Program-made: the position numbers and the translations under genes
Shown here: piece after piece, positions 34,729 to 46,395 of the stretch
Layout of the letters: every line of letters begins with the position of its first letter
How positions within the stretch are numbered: position 1 is the stretch's first letter
Source: Thinopyrum elongatum
Lineage: Eukaryota; Streptophyta; Magnoliopsida; Poales; Poaceae
NCBI GenBank assembly: GCA_011799875.1
Contig: CM022302.1
Coordinates: 326,657,385 to 326,721,384 of the forward strand
DNA length: 64,000 nt
Direction: 5' to 3'
Notes under the pieces: model-generated
Databases searched by the model: none
Seen by the model: the letters and a program-made list of their open reading frames with translations, nothing else
Told to the model about the DNA's origin: nothing

Positions 34729-35678
34729 TACTACTATTGCCAGCCCCTTGTCTGTCATCCAAACTCTATGACTAGCCGCTCTATTACATGTGAGACATCA
34801 AGCATCCGGGCCCGCGTGCCATCCACCAAATCACAGCGAGGTGCTACAGTCGAGGCTCACCAGTCACCCCGGTGTGGCCGTCATGACCTGTCATATCACA
34901 AAACCCACACCTTTACTAGCAGTGGTAAAGTGGCCTCGAAGTCGGATGGGACGAAGCAGCCATCATTTCACTGGAACGCTCATTGAAGCCCTTTCTCCCG
35001 GATGTCTCTTTCTCCCCTATCTTGAAGAAAACCTCACTCCAGGCTACTCACTTCTGCCATTTTTCTTCTGTACCGATGAAGGAAAGGTGGGCGAATCAGT
35101 GATGCTACTACATTTTCATTCCAAGAATCTTCTTTTTGCGAAGCACCGACCGATTCTCACTGCCTATTCTTTTCCCGTTTTCATTGCGATTGTGGTTTCC
35201 TTTCGATTGCTTTTTGTTTGTCAGTTTATTGATGGATCCTGGAGCACTAGGCAAAGAGTTGCTGGCAGACAACCCACTCGAGACAGAGATCTCAAGGAAG
35301 CGAGCACCGGCCAACGAGTTGGCCATGTTGGCGGGCCAACCCATGGAGACGAAGAACTCCAAGAAACAAGCACTAGCCAAAGAGTTGACGACGTTGGCGG
35401 ACGAACTCCTCAACCAAGAAAGCTGGAAGAACAGCAAGGGCCCCACCATGCCTACCCCAGAAATTCTAATGGCCACCTATGAGAGGCTCAAGGCCGAGTT
35501 TGAGGAGATAGTCGCCGTTGAGAAGTAGTATTTCCCTGGCAAGGCGATGGCCCCCGGAGGGATGGGATCCCCCGGTGAGCTGCACAAGGTAAAAAAATGG
35601 CTTACCATAGTTGTGGTTTTTGATTATTTGCAATGTGCTTGCTAATATGTTAGGGTTGTGCAGGTGCCGGTGCACGTC

Positions 35679-37217
35679 TGATGTCTACTACACAACTTGT
35701 TCTTGTAGACTCGTGTTGGGCCTCCAAGCACAGAGTTTTGTAGGACAGTAGCAAATTTCCCTCAAGTGGATGACCTAAGGTTTATCAATCCGTGGGAGGC
35801 GTAGGATGAAGATGATCTCTCTCAAACAACCCTGTAACCAAATAATAAAAAGTCTCTTGTGTCCCCAACACACCAAATACAATGGTAAATTGTATAGGTG
35901 CACTAGTTCGGCGAAGAGATGGTGATACAAGTGTAGTAATGAGAGTAGATATTGATTTTTGTAATATTAACAATAAAAAACAGCAAGGTAACAAGTAACA
36001 AAAGTGAGAACAAACGGTATTGCAATGCTTGAAAATGAGGCCTAGGGTCTGTACTTTCGCTAGTGCAATCTCTCAACAATGCTAATCTAATTGGATCACA
36101 TAACCATCCCTCAACGTGTAATGAAGAATCACTCCAAAGTTCTTATCTAGCGGAGAACATAAGAAGAAATTGTTTGTAGCTGTTCTTTCCGATCGATCTA
36201 TCAAGAGTTTGTACTAAAATAACACCAAAGCAAATTCAGATTTATAATACTCGATCTAACACAAAGAACCTCAAAGAGTGCCCCAAGAATTCTACCAGAG
36301 AAACAAAGACGAGAACGTGCATCAACCCCTATGCATAGATTACGCCAACGTCACCTCGGGAATCCGCGAGTTGAGTGCCAAAACATATATCAAGTGAATC
36401 AAAATAATACCCCATTGTCACCACGGGTATTCATATGCAAGACATATATCAAGTGCTCTCAAATCCATAAAAGTATTCAATCCGATAACAATGAAATCTC
36501 AAAGGGAAAACTCAATTCATCACAACAAGATAGAGAGGGAGAAACACCATATGATCCAACTATATTAACAAAGCCCCCGATACATCAAGATCATTCCATC
36601 AAGAACACGAGAGAGAGAGATTAAACACATAGCTACTGGTACAAACCCTTAGCCCCGAGGGCGGACTACTCCCTCTTCATCGTGGTGGCCGCCGGGAAGA
36701 TGAAGATGGCCACCGGTGATGATTTTCCCTTTCGGCAGGGTGCCGAAACGGGGTCTAGATTGGTTTTTCATGTCTACAAAGGCTTGTGGCGGCGGAACTT
36801 CTGATCTAGGGTTATCCCGAGGGTTTTTGGAATATTTGGCAATTTATAGGGCGAAGAGGCGGTGCGTGAGGTCACCGAGGGGGGCACAACCCCCCTTGGC
36901 GCGCCTGGGCTCCTGGGCATGCCCAGGTGGGTTGTGCCCACCTCGGGCTTCCCCTCTGGTACTTTTTTAGCCCATCCTGGGTCTTCTGGTCCAAAAAAAT
37001 TCTCCAAAATTTTTTGTTGCGTTTGGATTCGGTTTGATATTGATTTCCTGCGATGTAAAAAACAAGCAAAAAATAGCAACTGGCACTGGGCACTATGTCA
37101 ATAGGTTAGTCCCAAAAAATGATATAAAGTTGCTATAAAATGATTGTAAAACATCCAAGAATGATAATATAACAGCATGGAGCAATAAAAAATTATAGAT
37201 ACGTTGGAGACGTATCA
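35679..37217 (-). repeat. LTR (3' in element sense) of the non-autonomous element
   Basis: Begins TGATGTCTACTACACAAC on + and ends GACGTATCA. In element sense it starts TGATACGTCTCCAACG, the same terminus as the solo LTR at 162. Confidence 0.9.
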
Positions 37218-38699
37218 ACATCCCCAAGCTTAATTCCTGCTCGTCCTCGAGTAGGTAAATGATAAAAATGGAATTTTTGATGTGGAATGCTGCCTAACAT
37301 GTTCATCACATATTCATTTATTTTGTAGCATGGACATATGGACTTTTATATGGTTCAAAGCAATAGTCTAGTTTTGACATGAAGATTTCAATACTCAAGC
37401 ATATCAACAAGCAACCATGTCTTTCAAAATATCAACACTAAAGAAAGTTATCCCTAGCCCATCATGCTCAATCATTGATCCATTCATGAAACACACTCGC
37501 ATATTAGCTACATCCAATGCTCAAGTACGATCATAGTGCCCCTTAGTTGGTGCTTTATAAGAGAAGATGGAGACTGAAATAAACATAAAAATTGCATAAA
37601 GTAAATAGATAGGCCCTTCGCAGAGGGAAGTAGGGATTTGTAGAGGTGCCAGAGCTCAAAACGAAAAAGAGAGATAGAAACATTTTGGGTGGCATGCTTT
37701 TCCTGTCAATGAAAACGATCGAGTAGTTCCCAATACTTTCCATGCTAGATATATCATAGGCGGTTCCCAAACAAAAAATAAAGTTTATTCCTTTTTCCAC
37801 CATTCTTTCACAATCCATGGCTAGCCGTATCCACGGGTGCCTTCCATAACAACACTTTCCAAGGAATTTATTATTTGACAACATAAAGTAAATTCATTTT
37901 TCATTTCGGGACTGGGCATCCCTATTACCATTGCCGTACTCTCGTGCAATGACAAGTGAATAAACACTCATCTTGAGAATAACACATCTAGCATGGAAAA
38001 ATATCAGCCACCCCCTACCGTTTCATGAGCGGTACGAGCACACAAAAAGGAAATTATTTTGAAAATTAGAGATGGCACATACAAATTTGCTTAGAACGGC
38101 ACGGAAATACCGCATATAGGTAGGTATGGTGGACTCATATGGCAAAACTTAGTTTAAGGAATTTGGATGCACAAGTAGTATTCCCACTTAGTACAAATGG
38201 AGGCTAGCAAATAGATTGAGAAGCAACCAACCAAGAAACGAAAATTCTCATAAACGAGCATTAAGCATAACTAACACCGAATAATGCACCACAAGTAGGA
38301 TGCAATTTCATTGCATAACTATTGACTTTCGTGCTTGCATAGGGAATCACAAACCTTAACACCAATATTCTTACTAAAGCATAATTACTCACCAACATGA
38401 CTCACATATTATTACCTCCATATCACAAAACTATTACAAGGAATCAAGTTTATTTTGTCCAATGATCTCCATGAAGGTTTTTATTATATCCCTCTTGAAT
38501 ATCTATCACTTTGGGACTAGTTTCATATGTTGTAATTGCTTTTGACATGCTCAAATAAATTCAAGTGAAGAACATGAGCATAAAAATTTTCATCTCTCAA
38601 AATAATATAAGTGAAGCACTAGAGTAAATGACAAACTACTCCAAAAAGATATAAGTGAAGATCAAGCGAGTAGTTAAGTAAATGGGTAGTTAATTGTGG
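37218..38699 (-). other. Non-coding internal sequence of the non-autonomous element
   Basis: AT-rich sequence without credible ORFs. It contains CCTACTCGAGGACGAGCAGG (minus, near 37255-37236) next to the purine tract. Confidence 0.6.
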
Positions 38700-41004
38700 A
38701 CTCTCTCTTATTTAAAACTTTCAGATCTAAGTATTTTATTAAAACATCAAGAAAAACAAAATAAAATGACATTCTAAGAATAGCACACATCATGTGAAGA
38801 AGCAAAAACTCAGGCTCAACCGAGGCTAACTGATAGTTGTTGATGAAGAAAGGTGGGATTCCTACCGGGGCATCCCCAAGCTTAAATGCTTGAGACTTCT
38901 TGGAATATTAACTTGGGATGCCTTGGGCATCCCCAAGCTTGAGCTCTTGTGTCTTCTTCATTCCTCTCAAATCATGGTTTCCCTAATTCTTAAAAACTTC
39001 ATCCACACAAAACTCAACAAGAACTCTTGAGATAAGTTAGTATAAATCAATGCAAAACCTTATCATTCTCTACTGTAGCAAATCACTAAAATTATTATTC
39101 AACATTGCATTCTAAATGTCTCTGCATATTTAATACTCCTATCCTCAAATAGAATCATTAAACAAGCAAACATATGCAAACAATGCGAACATAACAGCAA
39201 TCTGTCTAAACAGGACAGTCTATAAAGAGTGCAATTGTACTCATACTTACCTAACTACAAAAATTCTAAAAATTTACCACACTGTAGAAAATTTATCAGA
39301 GATTATTTTGCAAAAAGTTTCAACATTTTATCACATTCTTAATTTTCTGGATAATTATTGCAACAGCAATAAACTTTCTGTTTTGAAACAGCAACTCATA
39401 TATTTGCAAAATAAGCATGGTAAAGGTGATCCTTGACATTTTTATTGAAATGAAAGATGCAAAACATTATTATAAATATCATCAAGCAAATAAAAATAAA
39501 ATAAAATGACGCTCCAAGCAAAACACATAACATGTGATGAATAAAAATATAGCTCCAAGTGAGGTTACCAATAATGTCGGAGACGAAAGAGGGGATGCCT
39601 TCCAGGGCATCCCCAAGCTTACTTGTTTGGATATTCCTTCAATATTACCTTGGGGGTGCCTTGGGCATCCCCAAACTTCGGGTCTTGTCACTCCTTATTC
39701 TCCTCATATCGATATCTCACCCAAAACTTGAAAACTTCAATCACACAAAACTTAACGGAACTTCGTGAGATGGGTTAGTATGATAAAGACAAATCATTCA
39801 CTTTGGTACTGTCAAAGACAAGATTCATAATTGTTCTCACACAATTCCTACTGTACTCTACAAATTCCACAATTTATATTAAGCAATATAAGTCATAGAA
39901 ACTAGAAAATAAGCAAATTATGCATTGAAAACAGAATCTGTCAAAAACAGAACAGTACATAAATATCTGAATTAAGGTCATACTTATGTAACTCCAGAAA
40001 TTCTGAAAAATTATGAAAACGCAGAAAATTTATATACCCATCAACTATAAAAAATTCAGAATTTTTCCACGTTTCAGTAAAAGACAGGAATTTATGTACT
40101 GGACTCAAAAGTTTCTGTTTTTGCACAGAATCAAGTCAACTATCATCCACACTATCCCAAAGGCTTTACTTGGCACTTTATTAAACAAAAGCTATAAAAC
40201 AAGATCACTACAGTAGCCTAATCATGTGAACACACAAAAAAAGTAGGTAAAAGTGTTGGGTTGTCTCCCAACATGTGCTTTTCTTTAATGCCTTTTAGCT
40301 AGGCATGATGATTTCAATGATGCTCGCATAAAAGATAAGAATTGAAACATAACAAGAACATCATGAAACACATGGAAAACACATTTAATACTAACCCACT
40401 TCCTATGCATAGGGATTTTGTGAGCAAACAACTTATGGGAATAAGAATCAACTAGCATAGGAAGGCAAAACAAGCAAAACTTCAAGATTTTCAACACATA
40501 GAGAGGAAACTTGATATTATTGCAATATGTAAAAGCATATGTTCCCTTCTCATAATAATTTTCAGTAGCATCATGAATGAATTCAACAATATAGCTATCA
40601 CATAAATCATTCTTTTCATGATCCACAAGCATGGAAATTTTCTTACTCTCCACATAAGAAAATTTATTCTCATGAACAATAGTGGGAGTAAACTCAACAA
40701 AATAACTATCATGAGATTGAAAATTAAAATCATGATGACAAGTTTCATGGTTATCATAATTCTTTATAGCATACATGTCATCACCATAATCATCATAGAT
40801 AGCAACTTTGTTCTCATAATAATCAATTGAAACCTCTTCCAAAATAGTGGATTCATCACTAAATAAAGTCATGACATATCCAAATCCACTTTCATCAATA
40901 TAATCATCAAAAATAGGAGGCATACTTTCATCATAATAAGTTTTCTCATCAAAACTTGGGGGACTAAAAATATCATCTTCATCAAATATAGCATCCCCAA
41001 GCTT
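37219..41004 (-). repeat. Six dispersed copies of a purine-tract motif AAGCTTGGGGATG(C)
   Basis: Minus-strand copies lie at 37231-37219 (the tract at the LTR border), 38883-38870, 38940-38927, 39620-39607, 39678-39665 (one mismatch) and 41004-40991. The last is inside the ORF, encoding KLGDA. No other 13-14-mer recurs like this in the element. Confidence 0.75.
38700..40010 (-). repeat. Old direct duplication inside the internal domain
   Basis: About 38740-39290 and 39470-40030 (offset near 737 bp) align through several shared blocks: AAAATAAAATGAC, the paired CATCCCCAAGCTT motifs, CACACAAAACT(C/T)AAC and ACTCCAGAAATTCT-like text. Divergence is high. Confidence 0.55.
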
Positions 41005-41202
41005 GTAGCTTTGCATATCATTAGCATCATGGATATTCAAAGAATTCATACTAACAACATTGCAATCATGCTCATCATTCAAAGATTTTTTGTCAAACAT
41101 TTTACAGAATTCTTCTTCTATCAATTGAGCACAATTTTCCTTTCCATCATTTTCAAGAAAGACATGATAAAGACGAATAATATGAGGCCATCTCAATTCC
41201 AT
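40285..41202 (-). CDS. ORF of the non-autonomous retrotransposon (305 aa, function unknown)
   Basis: An ATG at 41202 lies about 100 bp after the primer-site-like sequence in element sense. The protein is strikingly acidic in its middle (many Asp, Glu and Tyr; runs such as FDEDDIFSPPSFDEK) and ends in a Cys/Phe/Leu-rich hydrophobic part (about 225-290, with ILKFCLFCLPMLVDSYSH). It has no zinc knuckle, protease or RT motif and does not resemble a normal gag. The frame is intact over 305 codons in an otherwise AT-rich, non-coding internal domain, which argues for past selection. Its role is unknown. Confidence 0.55.
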   Translation of the reverse strand: MELRWPHIIRLYHVFLENDGKENCAQLIEEEFCKMFDKKSLNDEHDCNVVSMNSLNIHDANDMQSYKLGDAIFDEDDIFSPPSFDEKTYYDESMPPIFDDYIDESGFGYVMTLFSDESTILEEVSIDYYENKVAIYDDYGDDMYAIKNYDNHETCHHDFNFQSHDSYFVEFTPTIVHENKFSYVESKKISMLVDHEKNDLCDSYIVEFIHDATENYYEKGTYAFTYCNNIKFPLYVLKILKFCLFCLPMLVDSYSHKLFAHKIPMHRKWVSIKCVFHVFHDVLVMFQFLSFMRASLKSSCLAKRH

Positions 41203-41300
41203 TTTTTTGTAGTTTTCTTTTATAAACCAAACTAGTGATAAAATAAGAAACTAAATGATTCAATTGCAAGATCTAAAGATATACCTTCAAGCACTCTCCT

Positions 41301-41317
41301 CCCCGGCAACAGCGCCA
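41301..41317 (-). other. Primer-binding-site-like sequence of the non-autonomous element
   Basis: Minus-strand TGGCGCTGTTGCCGGGG lies 10 nt inside the LTR. TGGCGCC-type starts are common primer sites in grass retrotransposons. The 10-nt gap is longer than usual, so the call is moderate. Confidence 0.55.
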
Positions 41318-41327
41318 GAAAAGAGCT

Positions 41328-42867
41328 TGATTTCTACTACACAACTTGTTCTTGTAGACTCGTGTTGGGCCTCCAAGCGCAAAGTTTTGTAGGACAGTAG
41401 CAAATTTCCCTCAAGTGGATGACCTAAGGTTTATCAATCCGTGGGAGGCGTAGGATGAAGATGATCTCTCTCAAACAACTCTGCAACCAAATAATAAAAA
41501 GTCTCTTGTGTACCCAACACACCAAATACAATGGTAAATTGTATAGGTGGACTAGTTCGGTGAAGAGATGGCGATACAAGTGTAGTAATGATAGTAGATA
41601 TTGATTTTTGTAATAGTAATAATAAAAAAAAGCAAGGTAACAAGTAACAAAACTGAGCACAAACGGTATTGCAATGCTTGAAAATGAGGCCTAGGGTCCG
41701 TACTTTCACTAGTGCAATCTCTCAACAATGCTAATCTAATTGGATCACATAACCATCCCTCAACGTGCAACGAAGAATCACTCCAAAGTTCTTATCTAGC
41801 GGAGAACATAAGAAGAAATTGTTTGTAGCTATTCTTTCCGATCGATCTATCAAGAGCTCATACTAAAATAACACCAAAGCAAATTCAGATTTATAATACA
41901 CGATCCAACACAAAGAACCCCAAAGAGTGCCCCAAGATTTCTACCGGAGAAACAAAGACGAGAACGTGCATCAACCCCTATGCATAGATTACCCCAATGT
42001 CACCTCGGGAATCTGCGAGTTGAGTGCCAAAACATATATCAAGTGAATCAAAATAATACCCCATTGTCACCACGGGTATTCATATGCAAGACATATATCA
42101 AGTGCTCTCAAATCCATAAAGGTATTCAATCCGATAACAACGAAATCTCAAAGGGAAAACTCAATTCATCACAACAAGATAGAGAGGGAGAAACACCATA
42201 TGATCCAACTATATTAACAAAGCCCCCGATACATCAAGATCGTGCCATCAAGAACACAAGAGAGAGAGAGATCAAACACATAGCTACTGGTACAAACCCT
42301 CAGCCCCGAGGGCGGACTACTCCCTCCTCATCGTGGTGGCTGCCGGGATGATTAAGATGGCCACCGGTGATGGTTTCCCCCTCCGGCAGGGCGCCGGACG
42401 GGGTCTAGATTGGTTTTTCGTGTCTACAGAGACTTGCGGCGGCAGAACTTCTGATCTAGGGTTACCCCGAGGGTTTTTGGAATATTTCACAATTTATAGG
42501 GCGAAGAGGTGGTGCGGGAGGTCACCGAGGGGGGCACAACCCCCCTGGCCGCGCCTGGGCTTCTGGGCGCGCCCAGGTGGGTTGTGCCCACCTCGGGCCT
42601 CCCCTCTGGTACTTTTTTAGCCCATCCTGGGTCTTCTGGTCCAAAGAAATTCTCCAAAAAAATTTGCTGTGTTTGGACTCCGTTTGATATTGATTTCCTA
42701 TGATGTGAAAAACAAGCAAAAAACAGCAACTGGCACTGGGCACTATGTCAATACGTTAGTCCCAAAAAATGATATAAAGTTACTATAAAATGATTATAAA
42801 ACATCCAAGAATGATAATATGACAGCATGGAACAATAAAAAATTATAGATACGTTGGAGATGTATCA
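41328..42867 (-). repeat. LTR (5' in element sense) of the non-autonomous element
   Basis: Partner of 35679-37217, adjacent to the primer-site-like sequence. Aligned by eye it differs by scattered substitutions and a few short indels. Confidence 0.9.
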
Positions 42868-42877
42868 ACGTCCTTGA

Positions 42878-43113
42878 TGATTCCGATGTCGCGGTCCGTC
42901 CTGTGGACATCGCCCCAGAGATCGATTCCGATGTCGTGGTCCGTCCTGTGGACATCACCCCAGAGATCGATTCCGATGCCGCGGTCCGTCCTGTGGACAT
43001 CGCCCAAGAGATCGATTCCCATGCCGCGGTCCATCCTATGGACATCGCCCCAGAGATCGATTACCATGCTACTGTTCGTGTTGTGGACATTGCCCCAGAG
43101 ATCGATGACAAAG
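42878..43113 (+). repeat. 45-bp tandem repeat in exon 2, about five copies
   Basis: The unit is GATTCCGATG(T/C)(C/G)G(C/T)GGTCC followed by GTCCTGTGGACATCGCCCCA and GAGATC. The 45-bp period keeps frame, giving 15-aa repeats ending DIAPEI. Copies 4 and 5 are the most diverged. Confidence 0.85.
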
Positions 43114-43118
43114 AATAG

Positions 43119-44309
43119 TTGGTCGCGCTGATCCTTCAACATAGTTTGCATTGTGTTTAATTACCAGAACGATGCGTGTTACCAAACCATCTTAGGGCTA
43201 CTGCACTGTCTTGTGTGTGTGCTACTTGCTACTTTTGTTTGATAGTGAATCATGCGAACCCTCTCCGAGTTATGGAAACAGATGTATCCTCACCAGCTTT
43301 TGATGTAATATATGGCATGCTTAGATGTAAGTTTAAACTTTTTATCATATCAGCAGGGCTTGTTTAATGATTCTTCGTGTTAGTAGGCTAGCTACTATGC
43401 GAGCTATAGTGTACTTGCAAACAAGCACCGAAGAGAAATGTTGGGGCTGATGAGCTCGTGGCACGCTTATAGGTCTGGTCGTCGATCGACCAATAGCCCA
43501 AGCTCCTAAAATTGTAGGCTTAGCGATCGATCAGACAATAGTCCACAATTATAAATTAATTCACATCAAACTCAAAGAGTTGGTTCACGGATACATTCAC
43601 ATTAATAGCCAGCATTCGGAACAAAATTGGCACGTACTTGTAAGATGGGTGAATGTGTAATTTTTTTGCTGGAAGCGTGAATGTGTAGTGACATCGTACT
43701 TTTGGAGTGGCTACAGAGAGTGTGTACGTGTGCTAGAGGCGTTGTGGGATGGAGAGAGATCTAGATAGAGAGAAAGGCCCTCCATTTTTTTCTAGTTGTT
43801 AGATTGACAAAGGATACGTGTGCTACAAAATCATAGCAGTACAGAGACGTACAAATCCTAGGCGGGCTAGTTTGGCCTAGTGGGTTTCAGTGATATGACG
43901 TGCTACAGTGGCGTCCAGTCTTCGCGTGTGGTAGCAGTATTGCGGGTCCAGTATGTTTTCTTGAAGAAGCGGATTCAACAAAGTCATGATGGTTCCTTAG
44001 TCCGAGCAACTTACAGTGGGAAAGCTCGGGCCTGCGATTTGATGGCTCATTAGTCATTTATTACTACGGCGCTACGACCGGGGTTACTCTCCCCTGCAGT
44101 ACTTTGTGCATGGCAAGTGGACCAGGATGGACGACGTCCCACATGTCGGCGAATGAAAGTATTCTTTCCGATATCGAGGACGAGCAAGGAGTATGCATTG
44201 TTTATTTTGGATGAAAACTATTGTCTCCACTGTTACGACAGAGGAGTGTGAAACATGGCAGCCCAGTGAACTTGGCATGTGCACAACTCCCTCCTTCCTC
44301 GTGTACCAT
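43119..44309. other. Downstream flank of the split gene, no gene recognised
   Basis: Probable 3' UTR and intergenic DNA. A segment near 43565-43620 resembles 6955-7010 (TTCACGGATACATTCACATTAATAG type text), so a dispersed low-copy repeat may be shared with the PLATZ flank. Confidence 0.4.
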
Positions 44310-44536
44310 AGTGTTGACTATAAGGTTGGCTATAAGGTTACAACTTTTTCTCACTTTCTCTCTATCTATTTCCTCTCAAATATTTTTTACCTTCTTTTTT
44401 TTAGACACAAATGTTTTTTTATACTTAGGCGAACGTGTAGAGACGGGCTCGTACATTAGAGCCCACTCCTTCACTTTTTCAATGCCTCTCTCCTCCACAT
44501 AAGCGGGCTTATAATCCTGTATTGTACTTGCTCTGA
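44310..44536. mobile_element. Degraded Tourist-like MITE
   Basis: The right end GTATTGTACTTGCTCTGA and internal GGTTGGCTATAAGGTT and CTCTCTCCTCCACATAAGC blocks match the better preserved MITE at 44657-44941; the left end is decayed. Confidence 0.55.
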
Positions 44537-44656
44537 ATGCGGGCAGTTGGCGCCTGGGGGGAGCGCGCGGGAGGGGGGAGGGGTTTTCTGGTGGGTCAGG
44601 GCGGTCAGAAGCGGGCTTGGGAGCGGTCCGGACTCCCGCATGGCCACCTCACATTA

Positions 44657-44941
44657 GAGCATGGTTAATAGTATAGCCAACTGTTGGCTATAAGAAAGTG
44701 CCATGTCATCTATAGCCAACCTTATAGCCAACATGTATAACAATTAGCTATAAGTATGTGCTACTTTATTAATATATGACCCACCTTTCGCTCTCACATA
44801 GTGCCTAGGAGCACGTGCTGTAGCTGGCTCTTGCATGAGAGTCCGCTTACATTCTCTCTCCTATCCTCTCTCCTCCAACTAAGCATAGAAATATTATTTT
44901 ACTCCTTACAGCCTGCTGACTGTACCTTATTGTACTTGCTC
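44657..44941. mobile_element. Tourist-like (PIF/Harbinger) MITE, 285 bp
   Basis: Ends GAGCATGGTTAATAGTA and TATTGTACTTGCTC are imperfect inverted repeats, flanked by TTA at 44654-44656 and 44942-44944, the TWA duplication typical of PIF/Harbinger. No coding sequence. Confidence 0.75.
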
Positions 44942-45217
44942 TTATCACCATATTTCTTGGAGTCCATGCGCGGTGGGCGGGCGATCTCTTCTCCCTCCCC
45001 GTCACTCTCTTCTCAGCCGACGCCCGCCGAGCGATTAGATTTCGGCTATCGATGGTTTATTCAATTGCAGTCCCACATGTCAGTGAAAACGCAAGACAAA
45101 GCAAATTTCAAGTTAACCGGATGAAATTCATTACATTTCGAAAACTTTTCCTATAAACCGGACGAAATTCATTACATTTTTCGCACAAACCGTACTAAAA
45201 CCTACTATAAACCTAAT

Positions 45218-45673
45218 CTAAATGATCGTCGGCGCCCGACCACCATGTCTGGCCCTCCTCATCCGCCTTGGCTTTGTCCAACTCTGCCTCCATAACCTCC
45301 TCTGCTCCGGAGCACAAGGTTCTGAATATTTCTGCCTCCACATCATCGTCAAGCGGCTAATCGGCCGCCAATGTTTACCCCACCAAGTTTGGCGTCGACG
45401 GAGTGGAGGAGCGGTGGCCTTGCTGGGACCAGAGCGGTGGTGACCTACCATGTACTACTCTTCCTCGCTGCCGGCTGCGTCCGCGCACGCATGCCGGCTT
45501 CGTGGTCGTGGCGGCGGAGGGCGGCCGGGGTGGAGCCGGTGATGTCCTTTGTCTGCTCCTGCGATAGTACGTCCAACAAAGCTTTGGAGCGCGCCCGGAG
45601 CGGAGCCGGCGATGTCCTTCGTCTGCTCCAGCGACAGTACGTCCAAGAGAGCTTTGGAGCGCGAGGAGGCCAT
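45218..45673 (-). pseudogene. Unknown small gene remnant with a frameshifting tandem duplication
   Basis: On the minus strand a TATA-like CGCTATATTAAC (about 45760-45749) precedes ATG 45673, which starts MASSRSKALLDVLSLEQTKD. A 70-bp tandem repeat follows, re-encoding SKALLDVLSQEQTKDI in another frame. Because 70 is not a multiple of three, the original frame is lost. A downstream acidic frame near 45340-45218 ends with AELDKAKADEEGQTWWSGAD and a stop. The second repeat unit probably shows the original continuation. I do not recognise the family. 44945-45217 and 45674-46243 hold no other gene. Confidence 0.45.
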
Positions 45674-46243
45674 GGTTGGAGTGGTGCCGACAGAAGGAAG
45701 GGACCGGAGGAGAATGACTGTGGGTCTGTGGCTATGGCTGGGGCTGAAGTTAATATAGCGGGCAAATGGCAATGAGCTGCGGCAGACGGACAGACGGCTG
45801 GCGCCGGACTAGGTTCGTCGGCAGCCGCATGTCATTGATGTGGGTGGCGGATGAACGGATGGCCATGGTGTCATTAACACGGAGCAGTCGCTTGCACCGA
45901 GATGCCGCGTGGGTGGCGCTCTCTCGGCCATCGCGCTGCTGCAATGTCGGCGCCTCTGAGAGGTCGCGTCGGGCATGAATGCGGCATTGATGTTCTAGAG
46001 CGACGGTGACCGTCTCAGGTGGGAAGCGCGCGTGAGCGAGGGAAGGGATTTCGGTGGGCCAGGGCGGTCAGACGCTGGCGTGGTGGTATATTGTTTTTGT
46101 AGTTTGCAAAAGTACTCAATTAATGTGGCAGTTGACTTTTTTTCTACGATCAACATACACCCTACAAAGCATCGTGTTCAAATTTGGCACTTCTCCGGGT
46201 TCATTTACCATATTTAGGCCATTATGTGCATTTTGTAGAAATT

Positions 46244-46392
46244 TACTAGCACCATCCTGATTTATTGGTCCCCTTAGTATTTTGTGCCAAACTTTGACCA
46301 CAGATTGAACTAAGAAAATAATAATGCGTGTCACCAAAAATTATATCATTGGATTCGTATTTAAACATAGTTTCTAGTGATATTATTTATAG
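46244..46392. mobile_element. Half of a fold-back MITE
   Basis: ATCCTGATTTATTGGTCCCC to TTAAACATAGTTTCTAGTGAT matches one arm of the MITE at 34500-34728; the other arm is missing. Confidence 0.5.
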
Positions 46393-46395
46393 TTA

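Larger units (their letters stand above)
35674..42872 (-). mobile_element. Non-autonomous LTR retrotransposon with intact TSD
   Basis: LTRs at 35679-37217 (1539 bp) and 41328-42867 (1540 bp) flank a 4110-bp internal domain. The whole is bordered by ACGTC at 35674-35678 and 42868-42872. Orientation is minus: a primer-site-like TGGCGCTGTTGCCGGGG lies at 41317-41301 and a purine tract AAGCTTGGGGATG abuts the LTR at 37218. Only one sizeable ORF (40285-41202) is present; there is no protease, RT, RNase H or integrase, so movement would have required a helper element. The LTRs are similar but visibly diverged (for example CTGATGTCT against TTGATTTCT at their start), so the insertion is not very recent. 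It resembles an abundant Triticeae family; I am not certain of the name. Confidence 0.9.
35232..43118 (+). pseudogene. Unknown two-exon host gene, exon 2 split by a retrotransposon
   Basis: Exon 1 runs from ATG 35232 to 35588 (119 codons). It contains an in-frame TAG at 35526-35528, yet the frame continues as YFPGKAMAPGG to a donor (GT at 35589). A 75-bp intron ends TTGTGCAG at 35663. Exon 2 is 35664-35678 plus 42873-43118, joined across the 7.2-kb element, and stays in frame with exon 1 to TAG 43116-43118. Exon 1 encodes an acidic/lysine-rich helical-looking protein with repeated KEL-LA motifs; exon 2 is almost entirely a 15-residue repeat (DSD-AVRPVDIAPEI). I recognise no family. The frame continuity across intron and insertion shows these are parts of one gene. 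The stop codon and the insertion both break it. An upstream pyrimidine-rich leader lies at about 35120-35231. Confidence 0.65.

Noticed and set aside
43176..43367. 63-codon ORF downstream of the split gene
   Set aside because: Short, no splice context, no recognisable features.
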